From Tanytarsus gracilentus (lineage: Eukaryota > Arthropoda > Insecta > Diptera > Chironomidae), in the NCBI GenBank assembly GCA_038502055.1, contig JAXRKN010000038.1, positions 3,782,001 to 3,846,000 on the forward strand: a DNA stretch of 64,000 bases, in the 5' to 3' direction. A program made the position numbers and the translations under genes. Of this stretch, positions 1 through 10,300 are shown in pieces (positions within the stretch are counted from its first letter, which is position 1; the number at the start of each line of letters is the position of its first letter). Below the pieces are notes generated by a model that saw only the letters and a program-made list of their open reading frames with translations, was not told where the DNA came from and ran no database searches.

Positions 1-69
1 GGGGAGAAGAGACAGTTTGTTTTTCCTCAACCATTATACAATGAGTGGTTTCATGTTCAAGATACTCAC

Positions 70-870
70 GGGGACGAGATGGCGGTGCCGAAGTCTGTTC
101 GAGAATTCTCAATTCAATCTCAACTGATTGAATTTCATTGTAGCCTCGCTGCATCAGCTTCATGATCTTCTTAATGAATCCGACGTAATCTAATTACAAA
201 ATTTTAAATTCATCATCGTAATTAGTTTTAAATGAGACGTTTTCAGCATACCTCGTGGGAACTCTTTGGGACTCACGAGTTCTCGGAAGAAATCTTGTGC
301 AATTTGTGCTTTTAATTCTCCATCTCGAAGCCAGTCGCGGAACCAAAATCTTATTGTACGTGACTCCTGAGTGTGTTGTTCTGTTTTTGCACTTACTAAA
401 AATACTCGAAACTCCAAAGATAAATGCGGTGCTACTTTAGCGCTCTTTTGATCTGTTTTAAAATTTATATTAGAATTTTCCATTATTTTTAAAAAAAAAT
501 TGCAATAAATACCTTTAACGACATCTTTGTTTATAATAATGCCTTGATGATCACCACCCGCCACATGAACTCGATCAGACACTTGCTCGACTAGCTTCCT
601 TTCAATTAAAATTACAGTGGAATTTGAAGTTTTTCCTTTTGGCGTCATTACGACCTGCTCATCGCTTGGCGGTACGCTGAGATAGTAATTGTTATTGTTA
701 TTTGTGAAGCTCTTCTGATGCTGTTGATTATTGTTGTTGAGATGATAGTTTTCTATATTGTTATTGACGATGTGTTCATCATGGAATTCCGATCCGTTGT
801 GAGCTTTATTTTTAGGCTTCGGTGGTGGAGCCGGTGGAGACATTCGGGGTCTTGTTGTAGTCGTATCCAT
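70..870 (-). CDS. 5' part of an unrecognised proline-rich/Asn-rich protein gene (runs off left edge)
   Basis: Three coding exons on the minus strand: 870-513, 452-252 and 189-70, all joined in phase 1 with GT..AG borders (introns 512-453 and 251-190); a donor (GTGAGT) at 69 shows the gene continues beyond the window. The product starts MDTTTTRPRMSPPAPPPKPK, then a low-complexity Asn/Gln stretch (about residues 30-65), then a compact, apparently folded region rich in aromatic and charged residues (FWFRDWLRDGELK, later DYVGFIKKIMKLMQ) that looks helical. The proline-rich start could be an SH3- or WW-binding segment. I do not recognise the family and assign no function. The first intron is exactly 60 nt with no in-frame stop, so its retention would give a 20-residue longer protein. 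The ATG at 870 begins an open frame; a minus-strand acceptor-like AG lies just upstream, so a 5' untranslated exon further right is likely. Confidence is good that it is a gene, low on identity. Confidence 0.72.
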
Positions 871-3478
871 AGTAATGTTCTATATTTGCACACGAATATG
901 AAATAGAATTTTCATTAATATTTACAAATACAAAAGCGAATTCGAAAAAAAAATGTTGTATGGCCACGAGAGAAGGTAAAATTTTACAACACGAGCAGTA
1001 ACGACATAGTGACAGTTTTTTTTTCGGTAGAAATGGAAATAATCGTTTCTTGATACCATTCGGTGCCAACTCGAAAAAAATTCTTGCTCTAGATTCACGA
1101 TCGATTTTCCTTTGCGATCCCTTCAATTTCTTTTCACTGTCATTCATCAAATGGCAGTAAAGCGGAAAACATGTAAGTGCGAGAATAATTTTAAATGGCG
1201 TTGCATGTGGTCATTTTTAACGAGGCGCAGATGAGCCGAGAAATATTTTAATACCAAACAAACCTAGAACTCTTTTTTTCGCTAATTATCGAAAATTTTG
1301 CTCTTTAAACAAAATGAAAAAGAGTACAGAAATAGTTAAGAATAATTTATGGGTTCACATACTTTAAATAGATTACATTTTTTTACAAGATATTTGTAGG
1401 TGGCGAAACACATTCTGTTTTTTCCATTCACAAACTGTTTTTCACTCGAGAGAACTTTTTTTTTCGCAACTTTTATTTTCCACTCGTCCACGATCTATTT
1501 ACTCACTTAATTAAGAAAGTCTATTTAAGTCAATGCTTCTTCTCTTACTACTGACGAAGATGTGAATTATTGGCAGTAGGAGGAAAATGAAAAAAATTGA
1601 CGAAAAATATGTTGAAATAAAAACATTTTTCTCTACACACCAATAAGAGAAGTGAAGAAAGAGATTTTTTTTCGAATTTTAAGTAATAACATTCTATACT
1701 CTCTGGATGTTTATATTTCTGCTGTCTATTTTTTCTCGTCTTACTTTTTCCGAATGAATTTTTTTTTGATCTTCGATTTTTCTTCCACTCGATTGGCTTT
1801 CTCAATTGCATTTTTTTAATGATGCTCTTCGCTTATGCACACACTTCTCGTTCTCTAAAAATAAAATTCTTCCATTTCTCATCTCATCGCATATTAGAGA
1901 CATGAATAATAATGAAGAAATTTAATTTCGTTGTAGTAGGAGGAAGAAACGCATGATCAGAGTCGTATAACTTGAGCGGATTGTTGTAGGAAACATCGCC
2001 GTTGTTGTAATGAAAATTGTCTTAAATAATCAAACAGTCTCGTTTTTCTCTCTGTAGAACAGACATCGCAAAGATTCGACAGCCGGCAGCTTCTTCTTAT
2101 GACCTTATTACCTCATAAAAAAAAGTTTTAATGATCGAGAGAAAGACACGACTATATTATAGGATTTCGTGCCCACGCTTCTTGGGGTCGGATTATTTTT
2201 ACGAAAAATAACTTTTTTACAGCCGAATGTGTGCAAAATAAAATCCACAATAACATGATGATTTGAATTCATTTCAATTGAATTATAAAAAAAAGAGTTT
2301 TAACAAAAAAATAAAGAATAGAACTCAACCGCAAACAAATTAAATCAGTTTCCATTGTTAAATTTTACAATGCTTAAATTATGATGCAAATTTTAGAGCC
2401 CTTTTAAAATGTTACTTGATAATGATCGTCAACATACAATCAAAGTTGTTTAACAATTCCTTAAACATAACTAGTTATCAGCTGATCAATCAATCGGCCA
2501 CCATACGGCAATGTGCACATCCATATACAGAAACTTGTTCTCTGACGTCACTTCAAACACCACTGCATGAATCATTTAGAATCTCCACGAACACAACAGT
2601 TAAAAAGTGAATGTAATGCAATGAGCGAACAACTATAAACATCATGTGGGTATTTTTAGCACGCGAGCCACTTCATCAAGTGTGAAATCTAGTTTGTAAA
2701 ATTAAATGTATTATATTTTACTTTGGTTTGCGGTGTGATGAAGAAAAATCAACCGATTATGTTCAACATTATTGACTCTGACAAATTAATAATGCTATTG
2801 ACTCTGACGAATCAAGGTCACGCAAAGCTGGCACTATAAACTGTCACAAGTCGCCATTCACTGGAACTTTACTCCCACACACCCGTCTAAAAATGGATAT
2901 CCGTTCTCTGAGATGGTCTTTGTGCAAGGTTATTGTGGTTAAAAATTGTTTACGTTCGTATGAATTCGACCATGACAGCTAGACAAGATGACTAGTGTAA
3001 ATTTCTTCCATAATTCCATTAACATTTAACTCATATTTCATTTTTTTTCGTGGTTTACAATCTGAAACTAGAGCGTAAAGGCCGCCCACACTGCCGAAAA
3101 AGAAATGAATGAGGAAGAACACAATTTTAAGTTGTTAAGAATTTTTGAACATAATCGACAATTTTAGCCATTTAACTTAATTAACGAGATAAATTATGAT
3201 GCATCTCTAGTGAATGCACCACCCTGAAAATATTATGGCAAAATATTTTAGTAAAGGTGCGTCTTTACAGCACACCTTTGTTATTTAAGGATATTTCCGC
3301 ACAACAGTTGTCAGCCTGCAAATTGGTTGGCATTAATCGAGCGAGCGAAAAAAAAACAATTAACATTTCTATGGCATTAAAAAATGAATAAATCATTTGT
3401 ATGAGATATCGCTTAATTTAGATCACTTGCTCATGACAGTGAAAAAAAATGTTTCAAAACCCACACGTGGGTGTTGCC
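871..3478. other. Non-coding flank upstream of the left-edge gene
   Basis: AT-rich sequence with long A/T runs and no coding pattern I trust. The short open frames on either strand are rich in Lys/Phe/Ser from homopolymers and have no recognisable domain. It probably holds the promoter and 5' untranslated exon(s) of the minus-strand gene. Confidence 0.5.
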
Positions 3479-3583
3479 GTGTAACCCACTTGTAACAGAT
3501 CAGTATTGGAAATGTAACATGGGGAAGTCCTATGAAGAAGCCTTGGAGAAGCCAAAAGGGAAGCCTTATGGAAAATATTTCTC

Positions 3584-3838
3584 AATTATGTTACATTTCC
3601 CACTGTGTTTCATTTTCCAACATGTTCCATTTTTCACTATGTTCCATTTTCCACTGTGTTCCATTTTCCACTGTGTTTCATTTTCCATTATGTTCCATTT
3701 CCCACTATGTTCCATTTTCCACTGTGTTTCATTTTCCATTATGTTTCATTTTCACCATGTTCAATTTTCCACTATGTTCCATTTTCCACTATGTTTCATT
3801 TTCCACTATGTTCCATTTTCCACTGTGTTCCATTTTCA
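3584..3838 (+). repeat. 17-bp minisatellite (GTTCCATTTTCCACTAT type)
   Basis: About 15 imperfect copies of a 17-bp unit, with alternation of GTTCC/GTTTC and CTAT/CTGT between units. Because 17 is not a multiple of 3 and the unit has no stop codon in this orientation, all three plus frames stay open across it. This produces His/Phe/Cys-rich pseudo-ORFs that should not be annotated as genes. Confidence 0.85.
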
Positions 3839-3841
3839 GAT

Positions 3842-4260
3842 CCATGCCAATCGATTCCTGGTCAAATTCCGAGTTCAACGAGGTACATGAAGCCATACTT
3901 TTAAAAAATGGACATTAGTGGCATTCCTTGGACACTCCTGGCCGGCCGTGACGGTCATTCTTCAAAAATCATCAATGCTAATCAATTCCTGATGCAATTA
4001 CGAGTTCAACGAGGTACATGAAGCCATACTTTTAAAAAATGGACATTAGGGGCACTACTGGCCGGCCGTGATGGACATTGGTGGCACTCTTGGATGGCCA
4101 TGATAGACATTCCTCAAATATCATCAATGCCTTTCGATTCCTGATACAAATACGAGTTCAACGACATACATGAAGCCATATAACAGGAAATTTGTATGAA
4201 AAATGGCATTTAGGGCTGTCCATGGCACGACCTGTGGTCATGACCCTCATAATTCCTAAA
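3842..4260 (+). repeat. Three tandem diverged ~140-bp repeats inside the element
   Basis: Units begin near 3842, 3972 and 4126 with a variant of AATCGATTCCTG, followed by GAGTTCAACGA, a shared TACATGAAGCCATA and a GGACATTAG-like tract. Units 1 and 2 also share a GGCCGGCCGTGA motif and are nearly identical over about 60 bp; unit 3 is more diverged. Confidence 0.7.
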
Positions 4261-4417
4261 ATGGCCGAATCTAAATTCATAGACCTACCATTTGGCGAAA
4301 ACTAGAAGTCTCTAGCTATCTCAGGAGCCGAGATCTCGATGGAACAGACAGACGGACGGACAGACGGACGGACGGAAATAGGCGCATATAAGTGTTACAC
4401 CACTTCGTGGGTTACAC

Positions 4418-7340
4418 TAAAAACGTCACCGATTCATTTACACATAATTTAAACACATTCAATCATTCAAAATATAAACTGGAATTTTTTTGTTTTCGCG
4501 TGAGTCACCTGATGACTCATCGTACATTTCTCTTATCACCCTTTTATGTTCTCTGAATTCGGCACGACATTTAGTTTGAACTTGAATACTAATGAATTTA
4601 TAGTTTTTTCCTTTTTTCGAGGTTAACAATCACTTTTTCAATTTGAAAGAAAAATAAATAATAAAGTAAAGAAACTTTTATGACTTTTTGCCACTAATTC
4701 AAATAAATTTTACAAAGCAAATAATTCATAGAGATGATTTTAGGAGTTTATTATACCTTTTATACTGTGTCATAAAAACGTCAAAAGAAATCATAATGCG
4801 CACACATTAAATTCTATTCGAATGCATTAAATGTCATGGAAAATACTTTTTTTCAAAAACGCAATAAGTTGAATTATTTTATCGCACATAATGCATATGA
4901 CAAAATGAAGTGGTATTGTTGTGTGCGTATATTTGTGTCTAAGAACATGTGAAAGAGAGAAAATATTATTTTGTAAAATACTTGGGGTGAGATAAGAATT
5001 TCTCGCATTCGTGTACATCCCCTAAATTCACTTTAAACAGTATGAGAATGCATTAGTTTCAGGATATTTGTTGTTAAAGGAACAGATGGGCAATTATTAT
5101 ACAACTAAATTCTTTCACAGTTTCAAGCTGATAGGAAACAGTTTGATGAAAATGTGCCATTTAGGTCTTAAAACTAAAGAAAAGTTTCAAAAAGAGAAGC
5201 GAGAGAAAATCGGAACAGGAAATAATGGAACACATTCAAAGAACAATCGATGACAGAGTCATTGACATGCAACATTGACTTACGCTCGCGAACAACATGA
5301 CTCCCATGACTTTCATGCACATTAATGTTAAATTGAATTTTTCGTTGAATAATGAAATTCTCTCTTTTTTAGTGAAAATCTTGTAATTGGCACGCAATTA
5401 ATAACTCAATTGACGATCATTTTGCTCCCACTTCCTCTCATCGTGAATTCATCTCCCCCCACTTAGACACGTAGCGACATCCTACAAGTAATGCACACAA
5501 TGATGAGTCATAAAGATGATCTCGAATTTCTCGCGAAAAGGCCATCGTGGCACAAGACGAGAAAAAAATATGACGACAACAGCAGCAGTCAGTGTGTGTC
5601 ATTCACATTTTACACCGGCGTGTATGAGGTAAAAGATATATAAAGTTTTATTTATAAACAAAAGAAAGGAATGAAGTGAATTTTACATCGTGTGCTATCT
5701 CGGTGTAGTCATTAGTTGGATATTTATAGCGAGGAGATTAAAATTGAAAACATGGAGAGTGAAAATTGCCTTCTAGAAAATATAAAATAAAAAAATTGAG
5801 GCCTCTTTAGTGCGATTTATGTTATGCTCACATCATAATATTTATCTTGCTAATTCCGTAGTAATGTGTCGTGCGGGGAAACTTTCATGAATTATTTTTA
5901 GATTGGAGATTAATTTTTTTTACAACGGAACTCTATCAAATTGTGATAATGAATGCCACGACATATCGTCGAGAGACGAACAATTTTCATTCGCTTATGT
6001 CATTTTTTGCACCGGTGTGTTTGTGCAAGTGGAAAATAGTGATGGAAAACCTACTAATCGATAAGTCTTGTCGCGTGAAAACACTTTCAGAAAAGCCTTG
6101 CGTGTCGTTACCGCTTTAAAAACTATTTCGTGTTTTAATAACGACGTACTGAAAGTTCTCTCATAATTGCAATACAAAATGATGTGAATTGACCTTACCT
6201 TATAACTGTGAATAGATTCAGATTTTCAATGTCGAAAACTTTTTTTTTATTCCACAAGTTTTAAAAATCCTTGAATATATATAAATTCACTTTTTATGAT
6301 AAAACACTTGAAATACTTTAAGCGAATTTATTTCGTCAACTTTATAGCACTTCTGATAACGACCGAAAATTATTATTCACTTATACACTGCCTTTTGCAA
6401 TTCTATTCTATTTCAGACTTATTTTTTAATTTAATTTTCGGACCGCTCCGAAAAAAACTCACTACTGCTCGAAACAAATGTCAAACGTTAACTAAACTCT
6501 AGACTGCTCTCGCTCTCTCGTTTTAGTGTGTACTGTCTCGTCTGCTGTATTTTTTTTGCGAGATAAAATTTTCTCTGTGTGCGTGTTAATCCATGACGTA
6601 AATTTTCATGAGATCATCATCGAGTCAGCGGTTGTGCGATATTAATCTTGTCACTTGCTCAATTGTTTTATTTTTTTTTGAGCGAAAAATTTCAACAATT
6701 TATAAAATATTTTTTGTTTTGAACAATTAAATCACGACTAATTTACGAACCTTCACTTTGTGAATCTTATGTGGGTCGAAGTTAATTCTTTTCACTACAA
6801 ATAAATTAAATTTTCATGCCGATTTTCACCGAAAATAATTAAATTAAAATCCACCGTGAATTGGAAAGCCGTTAAAATTGAAAACAACAAAGGTTTAAAA
6901 AGTTAGCTGCCCCTCGCGACTACAGTAAAGTCTCTCATTAGTCGACTCATCATTAAAAAAAGTTTTTTCAACCAGGAATTTATTAAAAATTAAAAATTCT
7001 TGCTGATCAATCGGTATAAGCCTAGTTATATTAAATTTTGTCTCTGAAGTGTGTTACTAACAAAGTAAATGAGGAAACTAACCAGATAAATGTGGATTTT
7101 ATGTTTTTTTTGGCCTCTTTAAACAATTGGAAAAAATCAATATTTTCACTTTTCTATTTTATCGCTTAAATCCACTAACTGCTTTTTTATTTGCACTCTA
7201 AACACTCCTCTGACTATCAAAATTGACAATTTTTCATGTTTCAACTAATCCCTTATTGTTTTAATGCACGAAAAATTGAATTGAATATTTTTTGCTGATG
7301 ACGCATCGATTTTCTTCTTTTTCTTCTTCAATCTTATTAG
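4418..7340. other. Non-coding interval between the left-edge gene and the dynein gene
   Basis: AT-rich, no supported coding region. It should contain the start site and at least one untranslated exon of the dynein intermediate chain gene, because a polypyrimidine-rich acceptor (ending TTATTAG at 7340) precedes the coding start. I could not place the promoter or first exon from sequence alone. Confidence 0.45.
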
Positions 7341-7386
7341 ATCAGCAAAACTGGATAGCTTAGAACGTCTCAAACAACTATCGAAG

Positions 7387-10300
7387 ATGGATAGAAAAGC
7401 CGAATTGGAGCGCAAGAAGGCGAAGCTGCAAGCGCTGAAGGAGGAAAAGGATAGAAGAAGACGTGAAAAGGAACAAAAGGACATTGAGGATGCAAGGGCT
7501 GGAGTTGCGTCTGGTGGTGAAAAGGACAATAGAAAGTAATGAAATATCTGATATTATGTTAGACTCTTTATTTAATTAAACTCATTTTAGGGATCTCGAT
7601 GAGATGCTTTTATCATTGGGCGTTGCACCAGTATCGGAAGTGCTTTCTTCACTTTCCTCAGTTAATTCGATGACATCTGAGTCAGGACAGACGCCGGATG
7701 CGAGTTTACTGCCAACTGTCAATGGACAGAGGTAATTTATATGTTTGTTAGGGATCCTTAATTCACCGGTGAATGCGATTTCGGTGATCACCGGTGAATA
7801 AAATGCCGTCACCGGTGATCACCGGTACACCGGTGACGACTTTTGACCAACATTTCTGAAGGAAAAAACTACTTTTTCGGCCATTTTGGAAGTTGTTATG
7901 GACCAATTTTTAGATACTTTTTTGGTTTCCATATAAATTATAAAGTTTAACACTAAAAAAGTTAGGTTTTTTTATTATTTGTAGAAATTTTTCTTTTTCG
8001 TTAATTGATGAATCAAACTTCAATCTTATCAAAATATCTTTAAAATATCTCTATAAATTTTTAGGATTTTTAAAGTTTGATAAGATATCAAACTAACATG
8101 ATAATTTGTTGTCTTTGAACAAATCTTTCAAAATTCCCACTTACTAAAAAGTTTTTTCACTCATTTAAATTTTTAGTTTTTTTTGGCTATGAAATTTTTT
8201 GATTATTTATCTAAAAAATTCTAAAAATTTAAATGACTGAAAAAACTTTTTGTAAGTTTCCAAATTTTGAACGAATTTTCTTAGCCATTTAATTTTGGTT
8301 TAAAAAAGTTTTTAAATGTATTCTATAATTTCTCAATTAAAATTAACTAGTTTAAAAAATTTTTAGCTTTAAAAAAATCTCAATAAGTATAGAAAAATGT
8401 ATTAATTTCGTCACCGGTGTCACCGGACAAAAAATCGGTGATCACCGGTGACGAAAAGTTTCGGTGATCACCGGTGATCACCGTACCGGTATTCACCGTG
8501 AGGATCCCTAATGTTTGTTTTAAATTTATAGCGCTAACTCTATTAATTTTAGCTCAAAGGCAGCTGTTGCTAAGAAGCTATCGGTTGTGCAAGTGCAGGT
8601 CACGAATATTCAACCGAGAGAAAATGTAACATACACAAAACAGACTCAAACAACTAGCACGGGAACTCATGAGCTACGAGATGGTGAGTGAGAGTGATTT
8701 TGTCCGCTATTTTTGAGCATATTTTGTTTTATATATCTCCTTTTTGACTAACACCAGTATCCTAAAAAGCTAGTAAGCAACAAAATTAGACTTTTTCTTC
8801 CTCTTAAAACTGCATCATCTTCATATTATCACAGTCGCAATTTTATAGTTATAGTTTTTTTTATTCCATTTTTGGTGTGTTTAGTTGATTTTGACAATTT
8901 TTAGTTTTTTTTATTATTTTTTCCATCATAATTCATAAGTCCAGCCTTCTATCAGACAATCATGCTTTAATAGACTACAAAAAATTATATCTAGGGAAAT
9001 TTTTTTTAATTGACTAAGAAAAGATTCACTAATATTTAAATAAAATAACAAATGCAGTTCTTTCTTGCCATTCTTCACCCATGTCAGGATTAATAGAAGA
9101 TTGGTGGAGGCCAAGGAAAGGTAAACTAACATTAAATGTGCTGCTTATATGTGCCTCACTATATCTTTTATTATTTTATGTTATTCGTCAAAATTTAGTA
9201 AAAATATAAAGATTTTATTTCGATTCGCGGTCTAATTGGAAAAATTATTTTACTAATACTTTCTGTTGCTGTTCATGGAGCAAACATGAATCGCTCATTA
9301 ATCCTCAAAATATATCAAATTGCTTATAAAATGCTCTCTGTACCAACGAAATATTTTAATTGAATAAATCTAATGAAAATTCTATATCACCCTTTACAGC
9401 GCATGCAACCGACTATTATGGTAAGTGTTTCGTTTTGTCACAAAAATTGTATATGAAATATAAATCAACATAGCTTCATAGTTAAAAACTCTCTCTTTCT
9501 ATATACATGACACGCATCGAAAAAAGAAAAAGAAAATATTTTTCTATTTTAACTTTTCTGTTATTTTATTTCAATAATTTTAATTTCTCCACCCATTTTT
9601 ATTTTCCATACTTAGTTTTTAGTTTATAATTAAGACTTTGTTCGGACATTGAAGTAACTTTTTTAAAACAAAGTATACTGAAAATGTCTAAAAATTATTT
9701 TAAAGCATGATATAAAAAAGTCCATCAATGTGCTTTCGTTAATAAATATGAAGTTGGTTTGATGTAACTCTGCTGTCGATATGAGAAGCAATTAAAATGA
9801 TGGAAAAGCTATATCAAAGCGAAAAGACTTAATAATATTGTGTGTAGTAGTTAACTAAAAAGTTCACCTCTGAAAATTAATTAACGATCCACCAATTTTG
9901 TTCTCTGATAGATAATTTGGGACATTTAACGAGCACATTGTTGTTATTATTATCTAAGTTTTATTTAGTTCTTTTTAGTAAACCTTTGTTATATCATTTA
10001 GAATTATATACCATAATTTAAAATTTTTCTTGAGTATGAATGAGTTTCCATTAGCAAAAATAATCATTTAATAATTAATTCGATATAGTGCATCGTGTTT
10101 CTTTATATTGCTGAGTAATCTTAACAATTAAAGTTAAATCGAGTTATTCTCTCTCTATTTTTTAAGATGAATATAATCTAAATCCCGGGTTAGAATGGGA
10201 AGACGAGTTCACAGGTAAGATGATAAAAGAAAAGAAAAGTATGCAAGCTCTTTTTTCTTTTCAAAATATCACTGTGAAATTTTTTGCTTTTGGCCTCTCT

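Larger units (their letters stand above)
3479..4417. mobile_element. Composite element with 11-bp terminal inverted repeats and an internal minisatellite
   Basis: GTGTAACCCAC at 3479-3489 is matched by its reverse complement at 4407-4417, giving a 939-bp unit. Inside, in order: a 17-bp tandem repeat (about 3584-3838); three diverged direct repeats of about 130-155 bp (starting near 3842, 3972 and 4126), each containing GAGTTCAACGA, TACATGAAGCCATA and a shortened 'ATGG..ATTAG' tract; and a GGAC/AGAC-rich run at about 4343-4376. No transposase is present. I do not see a convincing target-site duplication, so the ends are provisional. The internal tandem structure suggests a non-autonomous DNA element that has captured or expanded repeats. 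Confidence 0.6.

Noticed and set aside
3584..3838. Possible CRISPR-like array
   Set aside because: Head-to-tail 17-bp units with no unique spacers in a eukaryotic genome; a minisatellite.
3471..3918. Three overlapping plus-strand open frames (99-139 codons) rich in Phe/His/Cys
   Set aside because: They are the three frame readings of a 17-bp minisatellite, not genes.
7245..7812. Minus-strand frames opposite the first dynein exons
   Set aside because: Antisense shadows of the Lys/Glu-rich coiled coil and exon 2.
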